Shown here: piece by piece, positions 34,002 to 44,454 of the stretch
Layout of the letters: each line of letters starts with the position of its first letter
How positions within the stretch are numbered: position 1 is the first letter of the stretch
From: Lysobacterales bacterium PRO7
GTDB taxonomy: Bacteria > Pseudomonadota > Gammaproteobacteria > Xanthomonadales > Rhodanobacteraceae
Assembly: GCA_021404785.1 (NCBI GenBank)
Contig: QWHH01000003.1
Span: 1 to 64,000 of the forward strand
Reading direction: 5' to 3'
Length of the DNA: 64,000 nucleotides
Notes under the pieces: generated by a model
Database searches by the model: none
The model's input: the letters and a program-made list of their open reading frames with translations, nothing else
Told to the model about the DNA's origin: nothing
Translations under genes and position numbers: made by a program

Positions 34002-34388
34002 GTGAAACGCGTGACCGGTATTGGCGGGATCTTCTTCAAGTCCAGGGACCCGAAGGCCCTAGCCGAATGGTATCGGGTTCACCTTGGCATCCCGATCGAA
34101 GCGTGGGGTGGCGCGGTGTTTCGCTGGGCTTCCCCCGACAACCCGGCGGGGACCGGCACGACGGTATGGAACCCGTTCAAGGCGGATACCGACTACTTCG
34201 CGCCGGGTTCGGCGTCGTTCATGATCAACTACCGGGTCGACGATCTGCACGCTTTGCTGGCGGCGCTGCGCGCGGAAGGTGTGCAGGTCGAGGACAAGGT
34301 CGAAGAGTCGGAATTCGGCAAGTTTGGCTGGGCCATCGATCCCGAAGGCAACAAGCTCGAATTGTGGCAGCCGCCGAAAGGACAGTAG
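34002..34388 (+). CDS. VOC-family (glyoxalase/dioxygenase fold) protein
   Basis: This 128-residue protein begins with the glyoxalase-fold pattern GIGGIFFKSRDPKALAEWYRVHLGIP and ends GWAIDPEGNKLELWQPP, where the Glu is a usual metal ligand. It is one beta-alpha-beta-beta-beta module pair, so it probably dimerises. Substrate unknown. The start is GTG 34002 with GGAG nine bases upstream. Confidence 0.88.
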   Translation: MKRVTGIGGIFFKSRDPKALAEWYRVHLGIPIEAWGGAVFRWASPDNPAGTGTTVWNPFKADTDYFAPGSASFMINYRVDDLHALLAALRAEGVQVEDKVEESEFGKFGWAIDPEGNKLELWQPPKGQ

Positions 34389-34445
34389 GCGTTCGCCGCA
34401 GGCCCTGCTCGACTACACCGGTTGTTGTTCGGACAGGGTGTAAGC

Positions 34446-35543
34446 GTGGATACTGGCATCTCGAAGCCAGACACCGCCCGCATGCCTGATACCCGCCTGT
34501 TCGATTCGCAGCCGCTGGAAAGCGCATTCGCCTTGCCGGCGCCGTTGTATACGGATCCGCAATTTGCGCTGCGTGAACGCGCGGCGATCTTTTCGCGCCA
34601 CTGGCAGCTGGTCGCGCATGCCGCCCAGTTGCGCGAACCGGGCGACCATGCAACCACCGAAATTGCCGGCGTGCCGCTCGTGATCGTGCGCGGCGACGAC
34701 GGCGAATTGCGCGCGCTGCACAATGTCTGCCGGCATCGCGCCGGGCCGCTCGCGACCTGCGATGGACGCGCTGCAAAGGCGTTGCGCTGCAAATATCACG
34801 GTTGGACCTATCGTCTCGATGGCCAGTTGCGCAGCGCTCCGGAAATGGAAGGCGCGCGCGATTTCGACGTCGCTGCAATCCGCTTGCCGCAGGCCCATGT
34901 GTCGCAGTGGAAAGGATTGGTCTTTGCCGCACTGCAATCCCCACCACCGCTGGCGCAGGTACTCGACGGCATCGACGCACGCATCGGCGCGCACCCGCTG
35001 GCCAGCTACGTGTTCGATCGTCGTACCAGTTACGAGATCGGCTGCAACTGGAAGGCCTACGTCGACAACTACCTGGAAGGCTACCACGTGCCGCATATCC
35101 ATCCGGCACTGAACAAGATGCTCGACTATCGCAGCTACACGACGACGCTGTCGCGGTGGCATTCGTTGCAGTTCAGCCCGCTGGAAAGCGCCGACACGCT
35201 GTACGGCAGCGGCGATGCGCTGTACTACTTCATCTGGCCGAACATCATGCTCAACATCCTGCCCGGCCGCGTGCAGACCAATCGCGTGATTCCGCTGGCG
35301 CCGGATCGCTGCCGCGTCGATTTCGACTACTTCTACCCTGCCGACCGCAACGATGCCGCGCACCGCGCGCAGGATGAAGCGTTCAGCGACGAAGTCCAAC
35401 ACGAGGACATTGCGATCTGCGAGTTGGTGCAGCATCGGCTGGCATCCGGTTCGTACACCGCCGGCCGCCTGAACCCGAAACGCGAAAGCGGCGTCTGGCA
35501 TTTCCACGAGTTGTACCGCGACGCGTTACGCGGCGACGCATGA
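34446..35543 (+). CDS. Rieske non-haem iron oxygenase, alpha subunit
   Basis: This 365-residue ring-hydroxylating-type oxygenase has a Rieske [2Fe-2S] site Cys95-x-His97 and Cys115-x2-His118, and mononuclear iron ligands His214 and His219 in DNYLEGYHVPHIHP. The narrow YLEGYHVPHIHPAL motif recalls oxygenases acting on choline, carnitine or betaine-type substrates, but the substrate is not determined. GTG 34446 follows AGGGTG at spacing five; ATG 34482 is the alternative. No reductase or ferredoxin is nearby. It overlaps the response-regulator gene by four bases. Confidence 0.85.
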   Translation: MDTGISKPDTARMPDTRLFDSQPLESAFALPAPLYTDPQFALRERAAIFSRHWQLVAHAAQLREPGDHATTEIAGVPLVIVRGDDGELRALHNVCRHRAGPLATCDGRAAKALRCKYHGWTYRLDGQLRSAPEMEGARDFDVAAIRLPQAHVSQWKGLVFAALQSPPPLAQVLDGIDARIGAHPLASYVFDRRTSYEIGCNWKAYVDNYLEGYHVPHIHPALNKMLDYRSYTTTLSRWHSLQFSPLESADTLYGSGDALYYFIWPNIMLNILPGRVQTNRVIPLAPDRCRVDFDYFYPADRNDAAHRAQDEAFSDEVQHEDIAICELVQHRLASGSYTAGRLNPKRESGVWHFHELYRDALRGDA

Positions 35544-36223
35544 CCATGCGCATCCTGCTGATCGAGGACCAGCGCGATATCGCCGCGAACATCTGGGACT
35601 ACCTGGAGCACCGCGGTTTCGTGATGGATCACACCATCGATGGCGCCTCGGGTCTGCGCATGGCGCTGGATGGCGACTACGACGTGATCGTGCTCGACCT
35701 TGGTCTGCCCAAGCTCGACGGTCTTGACTTGTGCCGGGCGCTGCGCGCCGCGCAACGCGACACGCCGGTGTTGATGCTCACCGCGCGCGATACCCTCAAC
35801 GACAAGCTCGTCGGCTTTGCCGAAGGTGCGGACGACTACGTGGTCAAACCTTTCGCCATGAAGGAAGTCGAAGCGCGCATTCGCGCGCTGTACCGGCGCG
35901 GGCGCCGGCAACAAGGCCAGACCCTGCGCCTTGCCGATCTGTCTTTGGATCCGGACATGCGCGTGGCCGAACGCGGCGGCCAGCGCCTGGCCCTGACCCA
36001 TGCCGGCTTTACCTTGCTCGAAACCCTGTTGCGGCGCGCGCCAAACCTGGTGCGGCATGCCGAACTCGCCGACGCATTGTGGGGTGAAAGCGGCGGCGAT
36101 ATCGCGACCTTGCACACGCACCTGTCGGTGCTGCGCAGCGCACTTGACCGGCCCTTCGGCACACGTCTGCTGCATACCATCCACGGCTTCGGCTATCGCC
36201 TGACGGACGCACCCGATGCATGA
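35540..36223 (+). CDS. OmpR-family response regulator
   Basis: This 227-residue regulator has a receiver domain (Glu9-Asp10, phospho-acceptor Asp53 in VLDLGLP, Lys103 in VVKPF) and a C-terminal winged helix (about residues 130-222) with the usual LHTHLSVLRSAL recognition region. The ATG overlaps the oxygenase stop and its own 3' end overlaps the kinase gene by eight bases, so the three genes are one operon. It may control the oxygenase or the envelope genes nearby. Confidence 0.92.
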   Translation: MTMRILLIEDQRDIAANIWDYLEHRGFVMDHTIDGASGLRMALDGDYDVIVLDLGLPKLDGLDLCRALRAAQRDTPVLMLTARDTLNDKLVGFAEGADDYVVKPFAMKEVEARIRALYRRGRRQQGQTLRLADLSLDPDMRVAERGGQRLALTHAGFTLLETLLRRAPNLVRHAELADALWGESGGDIATLHTHLSVLRSALDRPFGTRLLHTIHGFGYRLTDAPDA

Positions 36224-37502
36224 CGTGGCAGCGACGCCGCAACGCCTGGGCCTGCGCGCGCGCGTTGCGCTGACCTTCGCCGGACTCGGCTTCGTGGTCA
36301 GCACTTGCGTGGCGATGGTGGCGCTGCATTTTTCCGATGCCTATGTGCACCGCCTCGTCGATGAAATGCTGCGCGTCGAAGGCGAACACTTGCGCGATCG
36401 CTTCATGCTCGATGGCCGGCTGTCGAATCCGCCGCTGCGCCACTTCGACGTCTACACCAATACTCCGGGCGGAACGGCGCCGCCGCCACAGATGGCCGCG
36501 CTGGGGCCAGGCCTGCACGAGACCACCATCGCACAAGGCGAAGTCCACGTCGCGGTCTACGCGGCCGGCGCAAACAGGTTGTACGTCGTACTCGACGTTG
36601 CCGAAGAAAGCACGCGCGAGCGCCACCTTGCGCGCGATCTGATCGCGCTGGTTTTCCTCGGCACGGCGCTTTCGGCCTGGCTCGGCTGGGCGTGGGCCGG
36701 ACGCGCGATCGAACCGGTTCGGCGCCTTGCCGGGCAGGTCGAGGTACTCGAGCCGCCGCGCCACGGCGCGACGCCACTGGCGCCGGGATTCGCCGCCGAC
36801 GAGGTCGGCAAGCTGGCGCAGGCATTCGACCGCTATCAGGAAAAATTGCACGACTATGTCCGCCGCGAACGCGCGTTCACCGCCGATGCCAGCCACGAAC
36901 TGCGCACCCCGTTGGCGGTGATCCGCGGCGCGATCGAAGTGATGCTCGATGGCGGCACCAGTCCCGCCGACGAGGCGCGCCTGAAGCGCATGCAGCGCGG
37001 CAGCGACGAATTGCGCGACCTGCTCGATGCCTTGCTCGTGCTTGCGCGCAGCGACGAGGACGAGACCTTCGCAGGCAACACGCCCGACCTCGACAAGGTC
37101 ATCGCCGGCCTGCTCGGCGAGCGCGCCGACATGCTGCGTGAGAAAAACCTGCGCGTGCGGCATACCGGTGTCGCCGGCATCGTCGTGCCCGCGCCGCCAC
37201 GCGTGCTCGGTGTCGTATTCAGCAACTTGTTGCGAGCCGCCACCGAGTTCGCCGATGGCGGCGAGCTCGACGTCGATGTAACGCCACACCGCGTGCGCAT
37301 CGCGCTGCGGCACGCCGACCGTACCCAAACGCCGGTCCCGCGCGCGGACGACCGCGCCGACCGCATCCTCGGCCTGGGCATGATCCGGCGCGTATGCGAG
37401 CGCTGGGGCTGGAAACTGAACGAAAGCGGAGACGCGGGCACGAACCGCCGATTCGAGCTGCAAATCACGCAACCGAGCCCGTCGCGGGCGGATTTAGGCT
37501 GA
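36216..37502 (+). CDS. Sensor histidine kinase with degenerate ATP-binding domain
   Basis: This 428-residue inner-membrane kinase has two membrane segments (about 17-40 and 141-162), a periplasmic sensor of about 100 residues, a HAMP-like linker and a HisKA domain with His227 in DASHELRTPL. In the HATPase domain the N-box reads NLLRAATEF where NLLxNAxxY is expected, and no DxGxG (G1) box is present; only a LGLGM (G2-like) box remains. Either ATP binding is impaired or the kinase uses an unusual mode. A terminator follows at 37574. Confidence 0.85.
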   Translation: MHDVAATPQRLGLRARVALTFAGLGFVVSTCVAMVALHFSDAYVHRLVDEMLRVEGEHLRDRFMLDGRLSNPPLRHFDVYTNTPGGTAPPPQMAALGPGLHETTIAQGEVHVAVYAAGANRLYVVLDVAEESTRERHLARDLIALVFLGTALSAWLGWAWAGRAIEPVRRLAGQVEVLEPPRHGATPLAPGFAADEVGKLAQAFDRYQEKLHDYVRRERAFTADASHELRTPLAVIRGAIEVMLDGGTSPADEARLKRMQRGSDELRDLLDALLVLARSDEDETFAGNTPDLDKVIAGLLGERADMLREKNLRVRHTGVAGIVVPAPPRVLGVVFSNLLRAATEFADGGELDVDVTPHRVRIALRHADRTQTPVPRADDRADRILGLGMIRRVCERWGWKLNESGDAGTNRRFELQITQPSPSRADLG

Positions 37503-37573
37503 AATTAACAATTCCGGAGTAGATTGGCCGCGCTGCCTTTCCCTCTGTCCCCCAGCAGACGGGCAGCATCCCC

Positions 37574-37612
37574 AGCGGCCGCTCTTTCCCCAGGAGCGGC
37601 CGCTTCTTTTTT
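37574..37612 (+). terminator. Intrinsic terminator of the kinase operon
   Basis: A perfect 11-base inverted repeat (AGCGGCCGCTC at 37574-37584 and GAGCGGCCGCT at 37594-37604) with a nine-base loop is followed by TCTTTTTT. It is a strong rho-independent terminator for plus-strand transcription. Confidence 0.9.
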
Positions 37613-37618
37613 GGGACT

Positions 37619-37694
37619 TGGTGGGCCCGGCAGGACTCGAACCTGCAACCAAGAGATTATGAGTCTCCTGCACTAACCATTGTGCTACAGGCCC
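37619..37694 (-). tRNA. tRNA with CAT anticodon, most likely tRNA-Ile2 (lysidine type)
   Basis: A 76-nt cloverleaf is encoded on the minus strand: acceptor GGGCCTG (37694-37688) pairs with CGGGCCC, then discriminator A and encoded CCA (37619-37621). The anticodon loop is CTCATAA. CAT could mean fMet, Met or Ile2. The body (AATGGTTAG in the D-loop, CTTGGTTGC in the variable region) and the C4-G69 and C5-G68 pairs resemble bacterial tRNA-Ile2, where TilS turns C34 into lysidine to read AUA. Elongator Met is the alternative. Confidence 0.9.
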
Positions 37695-37713
37695 AACTCG
37701 CGCAAGTCTAACG

Positions 37714-37739
37714 AAAACGCCCGCGGCTGCGGGCGTTTT
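37714..37739 (-). terminator. Intrinsic terminator of rpoD
   Basis: A perfect 11-base inverted repeat AAAACGCCCGC / GCGGGCGTTTT with a four-base loop lies 20 bases after the rpoD stop on the minus strand, with the T-run at its left end. Confidence 0.85.
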
Positions 37740-37758
37740 GCCGATCGGTGGCGACGCC

Positions 37759-39615
<1,857 letters not shown>

Positions 39616-39675
39616 GGGCGCGGATGCTTCATGCGTGAATACAAGACTGAAAAGTATAGGAGGGCTGTCAAATCG

Positions 39676-40113
39676 TCAGGATTCCAGCCAGAACGTGACC
39701 GGCCCGTCGTTGACCAGACTTACCTGCATATGGGCGCCGAAACGCCCGATTTCCACCGGAGAATGGCGATTTTTCGCGATTTCCACGAGGCGATCGAACC
39801 AGTGCATGCCAACCTCGGGCGGGGCAGCCGTGGTGAAGCTCGGGCGCATGCCCGAATCGGTATCGGCCGCCAGGGTAAATTGCGAAACCAGCAGCAAACC
39901 GCCGCCGGTATCGGCCAGCGAACGGTTCATCTTGCCGGCAGCGTCGGCAAAAACCCGATAGCCGAGTAGGCGCTCGCACAAGCGCTGCGCCTGCGCTTCA
40001 GCGTCGTTCGGCTGGACTGCGACAAGGGCCAGAAGGCCGGGGCCGATGCGGCCGACGGTTGCGCCATCCACGTCCGCGCTGGCCTGCGTCACGCGCTGGA
40101 TCAGGGCGATCAT
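39676..40113 (-). CDS. dtd: D-aminoacyl-tRNA deacylase
   Basis: This 145-residue enzyme hydrolyses D-aminoacyl-tRNA (and Gly-tRNA-Ala), protecting translation. Signatures are the N-terminal [13 protein letters not shown]-like strand, [11 protein letters not shown] with the SQFTL active-site segment, and the C-terminal [11 protein letters not shown] with the Gly-cisPro-type NxGPVT motif. Full family length. It is divergent from the acyltransferase gene, 51 bases apart. Confidence 0.96.
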   Translation of the reverse strand: MIALIQRVTQASADVDGATVGRIGPGLLALVAVQPNDAEAQAQRLCERLLGYRVFADAAGKMNRSLADTGGGLLLVSQFTLAADTDSGMRPSFTTAAPPEVGMHWFDRLVEIAKNRHSPVEIGRFGAHMQVSLVNDGPVTFWLES

Positions 40114-40163
40114 CGATCCGTTGCCTGCCGGTACAATCGCGGTTTTCCGATTCCGTTGCCGTA

Positions 40164-41033
40164 ATGCGCTGGCATGTTGCGATCCTGTATTTTCTGCTGC
40201 GCCTGACCGGCCGCTTGCCGTTGCGCGTCCTGCACGGCGCCGGCGCGACGCTGGGCTGGCTGCTGTGGCGGTTGCCGAACCCGTTGCGGCGCAAGGCGGT
40301 GCAGACCCTGTCCCATGTAAGAACGCAATTCGGCACGAAAAGCAGTCACGAGATACTCAAGCCGGCCTTGATCGAAACCGGCAAGGGCGCGCTGGAGCTT
40401 TGCAAGATCTGGTCCGGAGACCCGCAGGCCGCGCTGGGACTGGTGCGCGAAGTCCAAGGCGGCGAAATATTCGACGCCGCCGCCGCTTCAGGGCGCGGCC
40501 TCATCATTGCTGCACCGCACCTGGGTTGCTGGGAGTTGCTCAATTTCTGGCTGTGCAGCCGCACGTCCATCGCCATCGCCTACCGTCCGCCGCGACGGCC
40601 CGAGATCGAGCCGTTGCTGATCCGTGCGCGCGGTGCGCTGGCCGCAGAACAGGTGCGCGCCGATGGCGCCGCCGGAGTCCGCGCCCTGTACAAACGCCTG
40701 CTCGCCGGCGGCGTGGTCGGGATCCTGCCCGACCAGCAGCCCAAGGCCGGCGAGGGCGAATTCGCGCCATTTTTCAGCACACCGGCGCTGACCATGGTGC
40801 TGCTCTCGCGCCTCGCCCAGCGCACCGGCGCAACCGTATTGTTCGCTTTTGCCGAACGCTTGCCGCGCGGCGCAGGTTTCCGTATCCACATCCGGACTGC
40901 GCCGGAAGGCATCGCCGACTCCGACCTGCCAACCGCCGTCGCTGCACTCAATCGCGGCGTCGAGGAATGCGTAAGGATCGCGCCGGCGCAATACCAATGG
41001 GCGTACAAGCGCTATTCGATACGGCCGCAGTAG
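40164..41033 (+). CDS. Lipid A biosynthesis (LpxL/HtrB-like) acyltransferase
   Basis: This 289-residue inner-membrane acyltransferase has an N-terminal hydrophobic segment and the HX4E catalytic motif His119-LGCW-Glu124. The later [19 protein letters not shown] region is typical of LpxL/LpxM relatives. It should add a secondary acyl chain to lipid A or a related lipid. The start is ATG 40164, matching the family N-terminus, although the frame opens earlier. It is convergent with the glycosyltransferase gene. Confidence 0.88.
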   Translation: MRWHVAILYFLLRLTGRLPLRVLHGAGATLGWLLWRLPNPLRRKAVQTLSHVRTQFGTKSSHEILKPALIETGKGALELCKIWSGDPQAALGLVREVQGGEIFDAAAASGRGLIIAAPHLGCWELLNFWLCSRTSIAIAYRPPRRPEIEPLLIRARGALAAEQVRADGAAGVRALYKRLLAGGVVGILPDQQPKAGEGEFAPFFSTPALTMVLLSRLAQRTGATVLFAFAERLPRGAGFRIHIRTAPEGIADSDLPTAVAALNRGVEECVRIAPAQYQWAYKRYSIRPQ

Positions 41034-41060
41034 TGCCGCATGCCGTGGGCGCCGTTGCGC

Positions 41061-42104
41061 TCAACGCAACCAGCCGCGCCTGGCCAGGCTGCGCTGCGCG
41101 CGCCACGCGCGCAACCACCAGCCCCGGCGAAAACATGCGACAAGCACCTGCCGTGGTGATTGCGACAGGACATCTGCCGAGACTGCGCGACACTCAGCAT
41201 CCAGCGAGGCATCGTCGCGCGGCAGGCTGCGCGCGACATAGGCCAGCGTGCGCAGGCAGAAATAATCCAGCGCGGTTCGGGCGTTTTCGTCGAAGCCTTC
41301 CGCAAGCGTAGTCAGGCCGTCGCGCAAATCGCGCAGCGCAGCCAGCAAATCGCGCACCTTGGCCGGTGTCATTGTCGCCATGATGCTGTCTGCGCGCCGA
41401 CGATAACCGACCCACGCGCATGGTACGTGCCGCCATCGGCCGACACCCGCGACAAGCGCCGGGACCGCCGCCACATCCTCGAAGCAACGCCCGTGTGGAA
41501 ACCGTACGCGCGTCCAGGCTTCACGCTTCGCAATCTTCGACCAGACGTGCAGTTGCCGCGCCTGCAGCAATCCGCTCAACAATGCGGAGCGATCCGTGGA
41601 CGCTCGCCTGTCATCGCCTTCGTAGGTTCGCCGCTTGCTGTTTGCGCGCAGGCGGTGATGCCAGCGCAAGCCGTGCTCCAGTACGCGAAAATCGCAAAGC
41701 ACCAGGTCGGGCGCATCCGCCTCGACCTGCGCGCGAAGCCCGGCGATCGCGCCAGGCAACAAGACATCGTCCGCATCCAGAAACCAGACGTAGCGACCGC
41801 GCGCCTGCGCCAGCAATGTGTTCCGCGCCGCCGCCACGCCGCGGTTGTTTGCGTGCCGCAGCAAGCGCAACCGTTGCGGACGATCGCGCGCCACCTGCTC
41901 GACTTTCACCCACGAATCGTCGCTGCTGGCGTCATCCAGCACCAATATCTCCAGTTCGCCGGCACCCTCGACCTGGCTCTGCACGGAATTCAGGCAAGCT
42001 TCCACGTACGCAGAAACGTTGTACACGGGAATCAGCACGCTCAACCATGGCGCCGCTCGCGCGTTGGCGGAAACTGGCGCTGAGGTTTCGCCGGGTGAAT
42101 TCAT
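41061..42104 (-). CDS. Family 2 glycosyltransferase
   Basis: This 347-residue cytoplasmic enzyme has a GT-A fold: WLSVLIPVYNVSAYVEACLNSV at the N-terminus, DDASSDDS, and the metal-binding DADD in YVWFLDADDVLLPGA. A basic C-terminal region follows. It probably adds a sugar to lipopolysaccharide or another envelope glycan. It overlaps the TPR gene by four bases (ATGA). The acceptor and donor cannot be read from the sequence. Confidence 0.88.
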   Translation of the reverse strand: MNSPGETSAPVSANARAAPWLSVLIPVYNVSAYVEACLNSVQSQVEGAGELEILVLDDASSDDSWVKVEQVARDRPQRLRLLRHANNRGVAAARNTLLAQARGRYVWFLDADDVLLPGAIAGLRAQVEADAPDLVLCDFRVLEHGLRWHHRLRANSKRRTYEGDDRRASTDRSALLSGLLQARQLHVWSKIAKREAWTRVRFPHGRCFEDVAAVPALVAGVGRWRHVPCAWVGYRRRADSIMATMTPAKVRDLLAALRDLRDGLTTLAEGFDENARTALDYFCLRTLAYVARSLPRDDASLDAECRAVSADVLSQSPRQVLVACFRRGWWLRAWRAQRSLARRGWLR

Positions 42105-42418
42105 CGGGACGCCAGTCGTCGCAGGAACACCGTCATTTCCTTTTCCGCCTGCTTGTCGCCGCGTCTTTGCGCGGCGGCGATGCCGTGTTGGTAGGCGTCT
42201 ATCGCCGCAACCGAATCACCGGATTCGATCAGGATTTTTCCGAGCTGTTTCCACGCCGCGGAGTAGTCCGGATCGAATTCCAGCGCGCGGCGCAATTCGG
42301 CGATGGCCGATGCGGTGTCGTTGCCAGCAAGCAAGGCATTGGCCAGCGTCGCGCGCAGCAGGGCGCCATCGCGCGGCCCGCCGCATTGGGCACGCAGGCT
42401 GGCGATGCGATCCGTCAT
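42101..42418 (-). CDS. Tetratricopeptide-repeat protein
   Basis: This 105-residue all-helical protein contains about two TPR units (ALLRATLANALLAGNDTASAIAELRRALEFDP and SAAWKQLGKILIESGDSVAAIDAYQHGIA). It has no signal peptide, so a cytoplasmic scaffold role is likely. Four-base overlaps with both neighbours (patatin upstream, glycosyltransferase downstream) put it in a translationally coupled run. Confidence 0.85.
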   Translation of the reverse strand: MTDRIASLRAQCGGPRDGALLRATLANALLAGNDTASAIAELRRALEFDPDYSAAWKQLGKILIESGDSVAAIDAYQHGIAAAQRRGDKQAEKEMTVFLRRLASR

Positions 42419-43650
42419 GCGCGCTCGCGCCGCGCCGCCTCGAGGCGATGCACGTCGTGCGTGGCGACGCCGACGTCGCGCGCGGGTTTGGCGAAGAAAT
42501 CCGGATGCTCAAGCGTGCGTTCCATGTCGGCGCGGCCCGCCGCCCAATGCTCGCGCTGGGTGCCGATTCCGAAGGCGTAGTCCTTGAACTGCGCCTCGTA
42601 GGGCTTGGCCTGGTAGATCAGGTGCACGATGTTGATGACGTTGTCGCATACCCACGGCTGCAGCGTCTTGCGCAGTTGTGGGTCGACGCCACTGGCCGGC
42701 ACCTGCTCGAACAATCGGCGTATCGCATGCCGCAGTGCGTGCAGGTGCGCCTCGTGGTCGGTGCCCAGGCGCGTGCGGCTGGAGTACTGGATGTCCTTCT
42801 GGCGTTCGAGCACGTCCGCCATGGTGCGCGGCAGTTCGCCGCGCGCACTCCACAAGTCCACTTGCAGGGCCAGCGTGTCGCGGCGCGGGGTTTCCGCCAG
42901 CACATGATCGAGCGGCGTGTTGGAGACAAGGCCGCCATCCCAATAGTGTTCGCCGTCGATGTCGATGGCGGGGAACGCCGGCGGCAGCGCGCCGGAAGCC
43001 ATGATGTGCTCGGCGCGGATGGTGTCGTGCGCCGAGTCGAAGTAGCGGAAATTGCCGTTGCGCACATTGGTCGTGCCGATCGAAAGGCGCACGCCTCCGG
43101 CATTGACACGATCGAAATCAATCAGGCGCTCAAGCGTCTTTTTCAGCGGCGCGGTGTCGTAATAGCTGGTCGCCGCCGCACTGCCGTCGTTGAACAGGAA
43201 TGGCGACTGCGGGCGCACGTTGAAGAAACCCTGCTGGCCGAACGCGAGTGCGCCAAGCGCACCGAGCGAATTGGCCCACGCGTCGATCTCGTGGGTGGCT
43301 GGCAGCCATTCGAGCAGCGCGCGCACCGAGGTCGCGATCGCCGCGCCAGCGCCGCCGGGTTCGCAGATCGTGTTCCAGAACGCGTGCAGGCGTTCGATGC
43401 GATGTTCCGGCGCGTTGCCGGCCATGATCGCCGCGTTGATCGCGCCGATCGACGTACCGGCAAACCAGTTCGGCCGGATGCCGGCCTCATGCAGTGCCTC
43501 GTAGACGCCGCACTGGTAGGCACCGAGCGCGCCGCCGCCCTGCAACACCAGGGCGACGTGCGCATAACCGCGCGCCGCCACGGCTGGCGACGCGACGATT
43601 TTCCGACGTTGCGGTTTGGCGGATTTTTTTGCGGTGCGCGTCTGCGCCAT
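42415..43650 (-). CDS. Patatin-like phospholipase with DUF3734 C-terminal part
   Basis: This 411-residue hydrolase has a basic, Ala-rich N-terminus, oxyanion GGGALG (38-43), nucleophile Ser67 in GTSIG and an Asp in WDGG. The C-terminal third (RQKDIQYSSRTRLGTDHEAH) matches the extension often called DUF3734. In other bacteria this gene sits beside 3-hydroxybutyrate dehydrogenase, as here, which suggests a link to polyhydroxybutyrate or lipid turnover. ATG 43650 overlaps the bdhA stop (TGATG), which fixes the start inside a longer open frame. Confidence 0.9.
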   Translation of the reverse strand: MAQTRTAKKSAKPQRRKIVASPAVAARGYAHVALVLQGGGALGAYQCGVYEALHEAGIRPNWFAGTSIGAINAAIMAGNAPEHRIERLHAFWNTICEPGGAGAAIATSVRALLEWLPATHEIDAWANSLGALGALAFGQQGFFNVRPQSPFLFNDGSAAATSYYDTAPLKKTLERLIDFDRVNAGGVRLSIGTTNVRNGNFRYFDSAHDTIRAEHIMASGALPPAFPAIDIDGEHYWDGGLVSNTPLDHVLAETPRRDTLALQVDLWSARGELPRTMADVLERQKDIQYSSRTRLGTDHEAHLHALRHAIRRLFEQVPASGVDPQLRKTLQPWVCDNVINIVHLIYQAKPYEAQFKDYAFGIGTQREHWAAGRADMERTLEHPDFFAKPARDVGVATHDVHRLEAARRERA

Positions 43651-44432
43651 CACTGCATGAACCAGCCGTGGCTGACGACAATGCTCTGTCCGGTCAGCGC
43701 ATTGGTCTCGAATCCGGCGAAGAACAAGGCGCAGGCGGCGACATCGTCGACCGTCGTGAATTCGCCGTCGACAGTGTCTTTCAGCATTACCTTCTTGATC
43801 ACGTCGTCCTCGGAAATATGCAGTTCCTTTGCCTGCTCCGGAATCTGTTTTTCCACCAATGGCGTACGCACGAAACCGGGACAGATCACATTCGCCCGCA
43901 CGCCGTGCGCTGCGCCTTCCTTGGCCACGACTTTCGCCAGACCGATCAGGCCGTGCTTGGCGGTGACATACGGTGCCTTGAGTTTGGATGCCTCTTTCGA
44001 GTGCACCGAGCCCATGTAGATGACGCTGCCGCCCTTGCCCGCCGCGTACATGCGCTTCAGGCATGCACGCGTGGTCAAAAATGCGCCGTCGACATGGATC
44101 GCCATGAGCTTTTTCCAGTCGGCATAGCTGAAGTTCTCGATCGGATTGACGATCTGGATACCCGCGTTCGAAACCAGGATATCGACACTGCCCAGATCCT
44201 TGACGGTTTTTTCGACGCCCGCCTCGACCTGATCCTCGTTCGTCACATCCATCAACACGGTCGTGGCTTTCACGCCGCGCGCACGGATTTCTGCGGCGGC
44301 CGCGTCCGCGGCGGCCTGGTTGATGTCGGCGATGGCGATGTGGCAACCGTTGTCGGCGTATACCTCGGCAATGCGCTTGCCGATGCCGCTGGCGGCGCCG
44401 GTGACGAGGGCGACCTTGTTTTTCACGCTCAT
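43650..44432 (-). CDS. bdhA: 3-hydroxybutyrate dehydrogenase
   Basis: This 260-residue short-chain dehydrogenase has the cofactor motif TGAASGIG (11-18), NAG near residue 90, and the catalytic Ser142, Tyr155 and Lys159 (YVTAK). It oxidises 3-hydroxybutyrate to acetoacetate with NAD. An SDR fold is certain; the bdhA specificity rests on the overall match ([20 protein letters not shown]) and the patatin neighbour. It is first in the bdhA-patatin-TPR-glycosyltransferase run. Confidence 0.92.
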   Translation of the reverse strand: MSVKNKVALVTGAASGIGKRIAEVYADNGCHIAIADINQAAADAAAAEIRARGVKATTVLMDVTNEDQVEAGVEKTVKDLGSVDILVSNAGIQIVNPIENFSYADWKKLMAIHVDGAFLTTRACLKRMYAAGKGGSVIYMGSVHSKEASKLKAPYVTAKHGLIGLAKVVAKEGAAHGVRANVICPGFVRTPLVEKQIPEQAKELHISEDDVIKKVMLKDTVDGEFTTVDDVAACALFFAGFETNALTGQSIVVSHGWFMQ

Positions 44433-44454
44433 GGTTTTCTCCTTGGGGTTGGTG

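Noticed and set aside
41818-44019. 733-codon plus-strand frame opposite the glycosyltransferase-patatin-bdhA run
   Set aside because: Covers four real genes on the opposite strand; no recognisable motifs.
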